A stretch of 37,321 bases of DNA from an uncultured Eubacteriales bacterium (lineage in GTDB: Bacteria > Bacillota > Clostridia > Oscillospirales > CAG-272): contig URPL01000017.1 of assembly GCA_900549725.1 (NCBI GenBank), positions 1 through 37,321 on the forward strand, written 5' to 3'. Below the pieces are notes generated by a model. That model ran no database searches. It worked only from the letters and a program-made list of their open reading frames with translations, and was not told the origin of the DNA. The position numbers and the translations under genes are program-made. This document shows positions 24,661 through 33,786 of the stretch, one piece after another. Each line of letters begins with the position of its first letter. The first letter of the stretch is position 1.

Positions 24661-25692
24661 TCAGCCGACGATACCGGACCGCTCAATGCCCTGCACAAGG
24701 AATTTCTGCCCGAAGAGGTACAGAATGATCAGCGGAGCAATGATCAAAAGACCGGCGGTGCTGTTATAGGCAGCGGCGCTCATGTCTTTTGCAAGACCGG
24801 CAGAGGATGTGGTAAGCAGGCTCGGCATCAGCTTCGGACCTGCATCCGTAAAGAACAGGCTCGTGTAGAACTGATCCGTCCACTGCCAGGAGAAGGAGAA
24901 CAGGAAAATGGTCACCATCATCGGGATGGACAGCGGAATGATAATCTTGAAGAAGGTGTAGAGAGAGCCTGCACCGTCGATATAGGCGGATTCTTCAAGC
25001 TCATCGGGAACGCCGCGATAGAACTGGCGCATCATGAAGATATAAAGCCCGTTCTTGAAGGCGAGCCCTGTCAACGACAGCAACGCCAGCGGCCAGTAGG
25101 TGTTTGTCAGGTTGATGCTCGTGACCGGCAGGATTGAAATATCCTTGAATACGCCGCCGCCGAGCAATCCGATCAGCCCCAGTGGGTCAAAATAACGGAA
25201 CTGCATATACATGGAGAGCTGCAGCGTCTGGTGCGGAATGACCAGCGTTAAAATGACAAGCAGGAACAGAATCTTGCTGCCGCGGAATTTGAACTTGGCA
25301 AATCCGTATCCGACAAAGGAGCACACCAGCGTCTGAACAACACCGCACAGTGCACTGAGCACAAAGGTATTGAACAGTGCGGTGAAATAGCCGCTGTTGG
25401 AAATGATGGTTTTGTAAGTGTCCAACGTCGGATATTTCGGAATCAGGCGCACCGTTACATCATTCATGTCCGCGGAGCTCATGAAAGAGGCCGAGATCTT
25501 GGAGAAGAACGGGAACAGAATAACATACGAAATGCCGAGCAGCAGGACCAGACGGAAGAAAGACCAGATGATCTTTGTGAAGAAGCTGCCCGAGAGGAAC
25601 TTGATCTTCATTCTTTCAAGGAAGGAGGTTCTTTCAAAATCAACCCGAATCCTTTTTTGATTGCGTTTTTTCACGGAAGGTTGTGCTTGCAT
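24661..25692 (-). CDS. Carbohydrate ABC permease, MalG-like (pair 2)
   Basis: 343 residues; ATG at 25692 with AAAGGAGG upstream. A basic cytoplasmic N-terminus of about 45 residues precedes six membrane segments. The EAA loop that contacts the ATPase is present (ESAYIDGAGSLYTFFKIIIPLSIPM region), as in the MalG/CUT1 group. The MalG-like C-terminus ends with IERSGIVG. It is the last gene of the operon and pairs with the gene just upstream. Confidence 0.92.
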   Translation of the reverse strand: MQAQPSVKKRNQKRIRVDFERTSFLERMKIKFLSGSFFTKIIWSFFRLVLLLGISYVILFPFFSKISASFMSSADMNDVTVRLIPKYPTLDTYKTIISNSGYFTALFNTFVLSALCGVVQTLVCSFVGYGFAKFKFRGSKILFLLVILTLVIPHQTLQLSMYMQFRYFDPLGLIGLLGGGVFKDISILPVTSINLTNTYWPLALLSLTGLAFKNGLYIFMMRQFYRGVPDELEESAYIDGAGSLYTFFKIIIPLSIPMMVTIFLFSFSWQWTDQFYTSLFFTDAGPKLMPSLLTTSSAGLAKDMSAAAYNSTAGLLIIAPLIILYLFGQKFLVQGIERSGIVG

Positions 25693-25709
25693 GGAAGATT
25701 CCTCCTTTC

Positions 25710-26678
25710 TTAAGAATCGCGTCTTTGATAGAAGACAAAGAAGCTGCAGATTGCCGCCACCAGGGCAATCACCACAAACACGATCAGGAAGTAGATCCAC
25801 GCCATTGCCGAGGAAAGCACGTCGCCCCCGGCGGTTTCATAGATCTGATCGATATACACCATGACACTGTTATCGGACGCGGTGAACGAATCGATGACCG
25901 TATAGATCGTGTTGACGAGAATCATCGGGGAAATCATGGGAAGCGTGATTTTCCAGAAGGTTTCCCATGAGGTGGCACCGTCGATCTGGCAGGACTCATA
26001 AATTGCAGGAGAGATGGATTGCAGCGCCGCCAGGAAAATCAGCATCTGAACACCGGACCGGTTGACAATATCATAAATATTATTGACAAGATCCGTGACC
26101 CACTTGATGGCACCTTCCCCAAGCGAGACATTGGAGAGAAGATTCTGCATATCCATCGCGCTCACAAGGCTGTTTGAGCCGTCGCCCATGTCGATCGCAC
26201 CGGAGGACATGTTGTCCAGCATTGCATTGTTCATATCGATTGTCGTCAGAATACCGGTGGACAAAATAACCGGCACGAAGAAGATGGCGCGGAACGCAGC
26301 GCGCCCGATCATCTTCTGATTCAGAAGAATCGCCATGAACAGCGAAAAGATAACGATTGCGGGAATATCAAGCACCATCTGCTTCAGCCCGTCTGTAAGA
26401 GTTTGTAGGTAGTTGGTATCGTTGATAGCATTGTAATAGTTTTCCCATCCGACCCAGGACAGCTGGAACCCGCCGCCCGCCATAGGGCGGATCTGCGTGA
26501 AGCTGTACAAAACGGAGTTGTAGATGATGGGAAGATAGATCAAAACAAAGCCGATGAGGAAAGGGAGGACGAAAATCCATCCTGCCCTCGCTTTCTTGCG
26601 ATCCAAGGAAGAGGCTTTTTTGCGGCGCTTCGGTTTATAAACAGCCGTAAGAGCCGCTTTTGTCTTTTGGTTTGTCAT
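25710..26678 (-). CDS. Carbohydrate ABC permease, MalF-like (pair 2)
   Basis: 322 residues; ATG at 26678 after GGGGAGGAGG. Six membrane segments with the EAA loop ESCQIDGATSWETFWKITLP. An unusually long outside loop (about residues 150-205, rich in Met/Ser/Asp/Asn) lies between segments 3 and 4 and might contact the substrate or the secreted partners. A basic cytoplasmic N-terminus (KPKRRKKASSLDRKK) precedes the first segment. It partners with the following permease. Confidence 0.92.
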   Translation of the reverse strand: MTNQKTKAALTAVYKPKRRKKASSLDRKKARAGWIFVLPFLIGFVLIYLPIIYNSVLYSFTQIRPMAGGGFQLSWVGWENYYNAINDTNYLQTLTDGLKQMVLDIPAIVIFSLFMAILLNQKMIGRAAFRAIFFVPVILSTGILTTIDMNNAMLDNMSSGAIDMGDGSNSLVSAMDMQNLLSNVSLGEGAIKWVTDLVNNIYDIVNRSGVQMLIFLAALQSISPAIYESCQIDGATSWETFWKITLPMISPMILVNTIYTVIDSFTASDNSVMVYIDQIYETAGGDVLSSAMAWIYFLIVFVVIALVAAICSFFVFYQRRDS

Positions 26679-26697
26679 ATTCTGTTTCCTCCTCCCC

Positions 26698-29676
26698 TCA
26701 GTTTACACGGACGAATCCCAAAGACTCCAGAGTGTAGGTCTGACCGTTATCCGTCACCTCAACGCCGAAGCTGTTGAAGTTGAGATAGAAGGTGACATTG
26801 CCCTCATATACGACCTTGACGATTCTGCCGTTATCAACAACGCGGCGTGCTTCAAGCTTTTGCAGCTCTGCAATCTGGTAAATGCCTTCAAACTGCTCCA
26901 TGATCCGCTGGCGCTCTTCTTCCAGCGCCGTATTTTCTTCCTCGGTATAATGGCGCATGCCGGAGAGAAACGTGTGGGACAAAATCAGCTTATCCTGCAG
27001 GTCCCCGATTGCATCGTTGAGCGTATTGTATGCATCCACGACATCGTCTGTCCAAATGTCAAAGGAAACGGAGTAGTACTTGGAAAGCTCCTCGCTCTTC
27101 TTCATTTCTTCCACATTGCGATAGGACAATGCGAAATATGCGCTTGCACCGCTTTCAATCGCGCGCAGCAGTGAATAATCAATATCGCCGACGGTGTTGA
27201 GCGCCGTGCCCGCAAAGTTCACGCTGCCGTGCAGCACCATGCCGAGGAACGGAACGGTGTAGCTTGCGTCGTTGAAATTCGAGCTATCCAGCGGGACATT
27301 CAGAATGTCCGTGACATACGGCAGCGCATAGGCGTTTCCGCTGTCGGTCATAACGCGGGAATAATCGTTTTTAAATTGGGAGAGCAGCTCTTTTGTATAC
27401 TGCATTGTTGCATCGCGCAGATCTGTGTCTTCCTCGTCAAAATCGGAGTTGAGATAACTGCCGAGCGTTGCAACGGAAATGGCATTGGGATTCAGCTTTG
27501 CGTAATTCTTAGAGAACTTCTCATAGAATTTTTCATAGACGCAGGGAGAAAGCAGCAGATAATCCACCTTTTGATAAGTCTGATACAGCGGGCTGTACTC
27601 TCTCTTGGAGGCATAACGGTCGTCGGCTGCCTTGGCAAGATCGTCGCGTTTGTTCAGCCCCGATGCAATCGTTGCGGCGGAGCCGGACACAAACACAAAG
27701 TCGAAATCCGGGAACACACCGATATCGTTTTCCTCCGCATAACTCATAAACTCGCGGAAGCCCTTGTTGCCGCCGACTGCGCTCTCCGTTTTTACCTTAT
27801 ACGGAATCGTTGCATTCATACCGCCGTTGAAGAAACCGCTCAGGCGGAAGTTCACATTGGAAATGCCGCGATCGGAAAGGGTTTGATACATGGTACGCAG
27901 ATCGTCAAAGGTGGTAAGAGGCGTGTGAACGGTGACCGGGAAGGTCATCACAGTGGTTTCGGTTTCAACCGTTCCGAAGGATTCGATATACAGCGGCAAA
28001 TCATCCTTAACCTCATCCGCGTTCATGCGGCTGAGCAGCCCCTGATTCCAAAGATAATTGCGATATACGGAAACCATACCGTTAAAGTCATTGGTATAGT
28101 ATTCGTCTTCTTTCAGCCCGGCTGCCTTTGCATTTTCTTCATCATTCAGCAGGAAATAGCGCAGCACATAATCGCCCGTATACTTCTTGTTGGAGGTGAC
28201 GGTGACCATGGCGCTGGAAGCAGCGCTGATGGATTCGGAAATATCATAGGAGTCGTTTGCGCGGGGATACAGAGCCGTATACACGGTGTTCACGCCGTCG
28301 GTTTTACCGCCGGTCATAGAGGAGATCTTTGCGAGCTCTCCGCCGGATTCAATCACGGCGAGGAAGCCGGTTTGCTCGCTTTTATCATAGTTGCCGTATA
28401 CGGGCAGGCGCGCGACCTCCTGGTGCTCGCTTTCCAGCGTATAGTAGGAAAAATCCTGACCGTATACTCTTTGCGTGATAACGCTCTGCGGCTGGCTCAC
28501 AAAATCGGAATAGTCGATCAATGCACCGGAGCCGTCCGGAATGAACATTGCACCCTTATCCCTGCTTGCGCCTGCACCGAAATACGGCAGCACGCGCAGA
28601 TAGGTCAACGCGTAGTCCGCCTCGACATACCGCATATCCTTTGCGGGCATGCGCACCTTGAGGGAGCCGTCTTCCAGATAATACTCAAGGGAGATACGGA
28701 ACAGCGGCGGCGCCTTTTCCGTGCCGGTATATTCCGTGAGGTCGTGGTCCGCTTCGAGCTTTTCAAAGGTGTAATTCGGGCAATATGCGCGAATTGCATT
28801 TTCGATACGGTCCTTTTCCGATTCGGTAGCGGTCGGGTTGAACACATAGACCGCCATCTTCTGCGTGATCTTGAAGTCGGCATACATCTGCTTTAAGGAA
28901 CGCTCGGACAAAGAGGGGTCGGAGGGGTCCTTCAGCGTATATGCACCGTTGAACTTCTTGCTTAAAAAGTTATAGCTGTTCGTTCCCGAGGGAGGGCAGT
29001 TTGCCTTGAGCTGCGCTATGATATTTTCTTCATAGCTGCTCTTTTCAATCAGATACGGCATCAAACGGCGCGCCTCAATACGGCCGATCGCATATTCCAC
29101 ACGGATACCGTTGGCGATCTTTTTGATCGTCATCTGATTGCGGGCGATACACCAGTTATAGCTGTTATAGACCGTTTTCGCCCCGTTCTGCGTGAATTCC
29201 AGGCTGAGCTGGGACAAAACCTGATCTTTCGGCACCGTAGTCGGCATGCCGCGCTGCTCGGTATCATTGAGAAAATAGGGGTTGGAGAACAGTGCTTTTC
29301 CGGTTTTATTGTCGTAGTAGGCAATTTCGCCGGAGGTCGGCTCAATATAAAGAGAATATCTGCCGTTTTCATCGGTCAGAACCTTCTGCATATCCGCAAG
29401 CTTTTCTTCCTGCGTATAATACACATAGCCCTGATAGTTGATGGTGCCGTCGTTGTTCAGCCAGGAAAGAGAGACGTCTTCTCCGCCGCCCTGCTCTGTG
29501 TCTTCGTCGTCTGCGGAAGGATCCTGCCCGTCCGCAGAATCGCTGCTGTCGCTCGCTTGCTCGGCGGAGGAATCCTTGGTATCCTCCTCATTCGCAGCAG
29601 CGGCACTAAGGCAAGTCAACGCACCAAGAAGCATAATGAAAGCAAGAAGCATCGCAATCAAACGGTTTGTCTTCAT
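26698..29676 (-). CDS. Large secreted DUF5696 protein
   Basis: 992 residues; ATG at 29676 with GGAGG upstream. The signal peptide (1-28) ends in an AAA-type signal peptidase I site, not a lipobox, followed by an acidic Ser/Asp/Glu-rich linker (29-70). The rest matches the DUF5696 family. The region around residues 595-700 (LTTFDDLRTMYQTL, then FNGGMNA and DIGVFPDFDFVF) has the strand-helix rhythm of a TIM-barrel, and acidic residues near strand ends could be catalytic. No known glycosidase motif can be assigned. Its place between permease genes suggests acting on the imported glycan outside the cell. Confidence 0.82.
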   Translation of the reverse strand: MKTNRLIAMLLAFIMLLGALTCLSAAAANEEDTKDSSAEQASDSSDSADGQDPSADDEDTEQGGGEDVSLSWLNNDGTINYQGYVYYTQEEKLADMQKVLTDENGRYSLYIEPTSGEIAYYDNKTGKALFSNPYFLNDTEQRGMPTTVPKDQVLSQLSLEFTQNGAKTVYNSYNWCIARNQMTIKKIANGIRVEYAIGRIEARRLMPYLIEKSSYEENIIAQLKANCPPSGTNSYNFLSKKFNGAYTLKDPSDPSLSERSLKQMYADFKITQKMAVYVFNPTATESEKDRIENAIRAYCPNYTFEKLEADHDLTEYTGTEKAPPLFRISLEYYLEDGSLKVRMPAKDMRYVEADYALTYLRVLPYFGAGASRDKGAMFIPDGSGALIDYSDFVSQPQSVITQRVYGQDFSYYTLESEHQEVARLPVYGNYDKSEQTGFLAVIESGGELAKISSMTGGKTDGVNTVYTALYPRANDSYDISESISAASSAMVTVTSNKKYTGDYVLRYFLLNDEENAKAAGLKEDEYYTNDFNGMVSVYRNYLWNQGLLSRMNADEVKDDLPLYIESFGTVETETTVMTFPVTVHTPLTTFDDLRTMYQTLSDRGISNVNFRLSGFFNGGMNATIPYKVKTESAVGGNKGFREFMSYAEENDIGVFPDFDFVFVSGSAATIASGLNKRDDLAKAADDRYASKREYSPLYQTYQKVDYLLLSPCVYEKFYEKFSKNYAKLNPNAISVATLGSYLNSDFDEEDTDLRDATMQYTKELLSQFKNDYSRVMTDSGNAYALPYVTDILNVPLDSSNFNDASYTVPFLGMVLHGSVNFAGTALNTVGDIDYSLLRAIESGASAYFALSYRNVEEMKKSEELSKYYSVSFDIWTDDVVDAYNTLNDAIGDLQDKLILSHTFLSGMRHYTEEENTALEEERQRIMEQFEGIYQIAELQKLEARRVVDNGRIVKVVYEGNVTFYLNFNSFGVEVTDNGQTYTLESLGFVRVN

Positions 29677-29694
29677 TTTTCATTACCTCCCTTC

Positions 29695-31869
29695 TCAGAC
29701 GCGATACGTCAATTCCAGAACAATATTCAGAACGAAGCTGATGATCTGGTTGATCAAGCTGACGAACAAAAGCGCCAGGAATACGATAAACACAACGCCG
29801 ACCAAAGTGAAGATACAAATCAGGACGTTCTTTCCGAACGAATAGTCATGCGTTACCATGGAGCCGAAGAATACAAGGAAGCCGGTCCATGCGTAAGCAA
29901 TACCGCACAGGAAATTGATTACCTGAATTTCACTTTCGATGACAATATAGGATGCAATGGTGGTGGGGATGAGAATCAGCGCCAGAGGCACCAGTGCATA
30001 GCTGGTTGCAATAAAGATGTCCTTGAAGCTTCCTTCGCCGTCGAAGAGCGTCGTCAGACACCAGTTGGAAACACACCACAAAAGCAGCGGAGCCGCAACG
30101 GAAACGATCACGGAGAAAATACTCATGTAATTTCCGGAGGGGTTCATCATGTAGGAACTGCCGACACTCTTATAGGTAAAGGCAATAATCGTGATGAAGA
30201 TATAGAATACCGCGCCGCGAATGCTGCCGCGTTTTTCGTGTTTGAGGTCCCAAAACCCGTCAAACGGGTGGAAAATAAGGTGGAAACCGTAGAGAATTTC
30301 CTCCCAGAAGGTGCGCTTGGTCGTTTTGGTATGTCCTTTCACATTCACCTTGCCGACATAGCGGAAGAAGAAATAATAAGCAAGGACAATCGCAACGATT
30401 ACAATCGGCACCACCCAGGGGAAGCGCGTAATCCAATCCTGGCGCAGGTTTTTAAAGGCTGCGGAATAGTTGGTCACATCGTATGCGTACTTGTAATAGC
30501 GCATCGCTTCCTTATATTCGGACTGGTTACGGTAGCCATTACCGATACCGATATATGCAGCATCAAAGTTGCTGTTTCTCTGCTTGATGCTTTCCCAGTC
30601 GGAAACCGTCTTTTCATACTGTCTGGTTTCCCTGTTTTCGATTGCGGTTGCCAGCAAATCACCGTATTCCGTGCGGCGGTAAACGGTGATGGTGGCATTG
30701 GTGCGGTCAAGCACCAGGATATTGCTGCCCTGATAATCAAGCGCAGAGCCTGCGTCGACATTGCCGAGCTGCTGCCCCTTGTCGCCAAAAACATAGAGCA
30801 GCTCGCCATAGCTGTCGTAGGTGAAGATTTTGGAGCGCTTTGCATCCAAAATACTCCACACGCCGTTTTGACCGAGCGCAACATCTACGATTTCCGATGC
30901 GCCCGTGGGCGCCCCTGCGGTTGTATTCTCCGTTGTTACCGAAAGCGTGGAAGCAACCTGAACCTCACCACCCGGGCCGAAAAAGCCCGTACGCTTGAGA
31001 ACGTCGATGCCGTTTGCGTTGTATTTACGCACCGGCGCATTTTTCTTTGTGTTGTTCAGCGTGGATTCCTGCTGCTTAGCGCTGTCGATAGAGCTTGTCG
31101 TTGCATAGACAAAGTTACCGGAGTCAATCGCGATATTGTTATACTCGGTAGAGACATACTGCGTTCCGGAAGCGCGCTGCTCCTTGGTTTGGAAACGTCT
31201 CCACATGAGATCCCAAACGGTGAGGTTAACCTCCGTTGCGCCGATAAAGCCGACGAAGACCTTGGAGGGATCATTGCTCTTTTCGGCAGGGTTCATCACG
31301 ATGATGCCCTGATACGTTGTAGAGGAAACCACATAGACGCGCCCGACATCATCCACCGCGATGGAGACCGGCGTATAAACGGATCCCTCAGGGAAAACAT
31401 CGGATTCCGGCGTTTCCAGCAAAGAGAGGAAGTTCCCCGTCTCATCCAGGATGACGATTCTGTTGTTCTGCGTATCGGCAACATAAATTTTGCCCTCGCG
31501 GACATAAACGCCTTGCGGCTGCAGAAGAGAGTCCGGCACGCCCTGATCGTTAACAAAGTTGCTGATGGAGCGGACGAACTGCAGATATTGGTTCAAAACA
31601 ACAATACGGTTGTTTTTCGTATCCGCCAGGTAGACATAATTTGTGTCCTGATCGACAAACATGTCGCGCGGGTCGTTGAGAACGCTGTCAAGCTGCATCG
31701 CCTGATAGTCAAGCACTCTGTCCGGCGTATACGCATCCGGTGAATAGGCAATGAAGCCGTCCATGGAATAGGTATACGTTGTGTACGGCGTCATCGCAAA
31801 TGCGGAAACCGTACCGAGCAGCATGATCAGAGCACCGAGCAGGGAGAGAAAACGAATGATTTTTTTCAT
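29695..31869 (-). CDS. NHL beta-propeller / TPR / Yip1 membrane protein
   Basis: 724 residues; ATG at 31869 after AAGGAGGG. A signal peptide (1-25) leads to a six-bladed NHL-type propeller (about 55-430), whose blades show repeats such as NYVYLADTKNNRIVVLN and KIYVADTQNNRIVILD. One TPR-like helix pair follows (about 455-490, DAAYIGIGNGYRNQSEYKEAMRYYKYA). A membrane segment (about 505-525) and a five-segment Yip1-like domain (about 555-720) complete it. The propeller should sit outside the cell. No function is established for this architecture; a scaffold or sensor for the transport complex is an inference. Confidence 0.85.
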   Translation of the reverse strand: MKKIIRFLSLLGALIMLLGTVSAFAMTPYTTYTYSMDGFIAYSPDAYTPDRVLDYQAMQLDSVLNDPRDMFVDQDTNYVYLADTKNNRIVVLNQYLQFVRSISNFVNDQGVPDSLLQPQGVYVREGKIYVADTQNNRIVILDETGNFLSLLETPESDVFPEGSVYTPVSIAVDDVGRVYVVSSTTYQGIIVMNPAEKSNDPSKVFVGFIGATEVNLTVWDLMWRRFQTKEQRASGTQYVSTEYNNIAIDSGNFVYATTSSIDSAKQQESTLNNTKKNAPVRKYNANGIDVLKRTGFFGPGGEVQVASTLSVTTENTTAGAPTGASEIVDVALGQNGVWSILDAKRSKIFTYDSYGELLYVFGDKGQQLGNVDAGSALDYQGSNILVLDRTNATITVYRRTEYGDLLATAIENRETRQYEKTVSDWESIKQRNSNFDAAYIGIGNGYRNQSEYKEAMRYYKYAYDVTNYSAAFKNLRQDWITRFPWVVPIVIVAIVLAYYFFFRYVGKVNVKGHTKTTKRTFWEEILYGFHLIFHPFDGFWDLKHEKRGSIRGAVFYIFITIIAFTYKSVGSSYMMNPSGNYMSIFSVIVSVAAPLLLWCVSNWCLTTLFDGEGSFKDIFIATSYALVPLALILIPTTIASYIVIESEIQVINFLCGIAYAWTGFLVFFGSMVTHDYSFGKNVLICIFTLVGVVFIVFLALLFVSLINQIISFVLNIVLELTYRV

Positions 31870-31881
31870 GTTCTTCCCTCC

Positions 31882-32754
31882 TTAGTCCTTCATACCCGAA
31901 GAGCCCATCGTTTCCATGATATTACTCTGAGAAACAACGAAAACGATAATCGGGACGATCATCATAATAACCGTGGATGCGGCACTTGCGCCGGAACGGA
32001 GAATGCCTCCGTTGAGCACCTGGCTGATGGCATAGTTGAATGTTTTCAGCTGCTCGGAATGAATGTAAATAGACTGACCGGATTTCCACAGATCCTGGAA
32101 AGAGAACACGATCAGCGTCAGCCATGCGGGCTTAACCATGGGCATTGCAATCTGCAGGAATGTTCGGAACTCGGAGGCGCCGTCTATTCGTGCGCTCTCC
32201 AGCACCGCATCCGAAACGGAGGACTCCATAAACTGCTTCATCAGGTATAGCCCGAGGGTTGAGGCGAAGGTCGGCACAATGACAGCCCAATAGGTATCGA
32301 TCCAGTGCAGCTTTGCCATAACAATGAAGTTGGCAATTGCCGTAACGGTGGAAGAAAACATCAGGGAAAGCACAATGGTCTGGAAGAAGAACTCCCGCCC
32401 GGGGAATTTCATCTTGGAGAGCACATATGCAGCCAAAGAGGAGAGCACCAGGTTGCCGAGCGTGCCGACCACAGAGATAAGCACCGTGTTGAAAATATAA
32501 CGGGAAAACGGCACCCAGGAGGTGCTCATCAGACGGAACAGGTCCGTATAGTTCTTCAGCGTCGGGTTTTTGATATAAAACCGCGGCGGGAAGAGGAACA
32601 GCTCGTCATACGGCTTAAACGACTGAATGACGGTATAGTACATCGGGATGAACATGAATGCCCCGAACAGCACAAGGATGATCGTGATCCCGGTATCGCC
32701 TCCGACAGAACGGTTGAGGACGACTTGATGGTTTCTGACGCGTAGTTTCTTCAT
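31882..32754 (-). CDS. Carbohydrate ABC permease, MalG-like (pair 1)
   Basis: 290 residues. I chose the ATG at 32754, where AAGGTGG lies 9 bases upstream, over one at 32790 inside the previous gene. Six membrane segments with the EAA loop ESARIDGASEFRTFLQIAMP. The MalG-type N-terminus lacks the long loop seen in pair 2. It starts one base after the stop of its MalF-like partner, so the two are coupled. Confidence 0.92.
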   Translation of the reverse strand: MKKLRVRNHQVVLNRSVGGDTGITIILVLFGAFMFIPMYYTVIQSFKPYDELFLFPPRFYIKNPTLKNYTDLFRLMSTSWVPFSRYIFNTVLISVVGTLGNLVLSSLAAYVLSKMKFPGREFFFQTIVLSLMFSSTVTAIANFIVMAKLHWIDTYWAVIVPTFASTLGLYLMKQFMESSVSDAVLESARIDGASEFRTFLQIAMPMVKPAWLTLIVFSFQDLWKSGQSIYIHSEQLKTFNYAISQVLNGGILRSGASAASTVIMMIVPIIVFVVSQSNIMETMGSSGMKD

Positions 32755-32755
32755 C

Positions 32756-33706
32756 TTACGACCCCACCTTCGAAAGCATTTTCTTGACAAGCAGGTTGGA
32801 ACCCACCATCAACAGGAACATAAATGTTGAGATTGCGGAGGCATATCCGATCTCATAACGCGTTGTACTGTATTCCTGCAAGTGATTCACCAGCGTATAG
32901 GACTCATAGTCCGTTGCGTATGCGCCGGTGATACCGCTGAAGTTGAACGCGCCGGTGATGGAAAGCACCGCGCCGAACATCAACTGCGGGCGCATAACGG
33001 GAAGCGTGATATACCACAGCTCCTGCCAGCGGTTTTTAATGCCGTCCACTGCCGCCGCTTCGTAAAGCGACTTATCAATCCCCTGCAAACCTGCAATAAA
33101 GGAAAGGAATGCGGTGCCGAGCGAGCTCCAAACCGCGGCAATAATACAGATCGGTTTGATCCATGCCGTATCCGTAAAGAACAGAATCGGCGTATCGATG
33201 ATTCCGAGCTTGAGCAAAATTGCATTGATATAGCCGTAAGAGTCACTGCTGAAGAGCAGCTGGAAGATCATCAGACCGCCGCCGGAAATGGACGGCGCAT
33301 AGAAAATCAGGGTAACGATCGCACGGATCTTCGGCTCAAGCTCATTGATAAACCAAGCCATGAACAGCGAAAGCATATAGTTCAGCGGGCCGGTAACAAG
33401 TGCGAAAATAAACGAGTTCTGACATGCTGTCAGGAACAGATCGTCGTCAAGGAACAGGCGAATATAGTTATCCATGAAGACGAAATTAGGGGTTTCCAGC
33501 ATATTAAAGTCGGTAAAGCTGATCACCAGTGAGGAAACCACGGGAACGATGGTGAAAATGCAAAACAGAATATAGAACGGTGCCAAAAGCAGATAGGCGA
33601 GGTAATTGCGCCGGATCTCTTTCAGGGTCCACTTCATAAGGGACATATCCTTGCGGGACACCGGGCGCACCACAGCTCCGTCCTTTGCGGCCGTGCTTTG
33701 TGACAT
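32756..33706 (-). CDS. Carbohydrate ABC permease, MalF-like (pair 1)
   Basis: 316 residues; ATG at 33706 with AAGGAG upstream. Six membrane segments with the EAA loop EAAAVDGIKNRWQELWYITLP. This is the ordinary UgpA/LacF form without the long insert of the pair 2 subunit. It comes straight after the solute-binding protein gene and a hairpin. Confidence 0.93.
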   Translation of the reverse strand: MSQSTAAKDGAVVRPVSRKDMSLMKWTLKEIRRNYLAYLLLAPFYILFCIFTIVPVVSSLVISFTDFNMLETPNFVFMDNYIRLFLDDDLFLTACQNSFIFALVTGPLNYMLSLFMAWFINELEPKIRAIVTLIFYAPSISGGGLMIFQLLFSSDSYGYINAILLKLGIIDTPILFFTDTAWIKPICIIAAVWSSLGTAFLSFIAGLQGIDKSLYEAAAVDGIKNRWQELWYITLPVMRPQLMFGAVLSITGAFNFSGITGAYATDYESYTLVNHLQEYSTTRYEIGYASAISTFMFLLMVGSNLLVKKMLSKVGS

Positions 33707-33751
33707 GCAGACTCACTCCTTTTTATGATTGATTCAATGGGACAAGCGCTC

Positions 33752-33773
33752 CCCCGACCGCAAGCGGTCGGGG
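33752..33773 (-). promoter_or_regulatory. Intergenic hairpin after the solute-binding-protein gene
   Basis: A perfect 9-bp stem CCCCGACCG/CGGTCGGGG with a 4-base loop and no T run on the minus strand. Such hairpins between a binding-protein gene and its permease genes usually stabilise the upstream message and reduce downstream expression, so binding protein outnumbers permease. Confidence 0.7.
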
Positions 33774-33786
33774 ATCACACGGCCAC

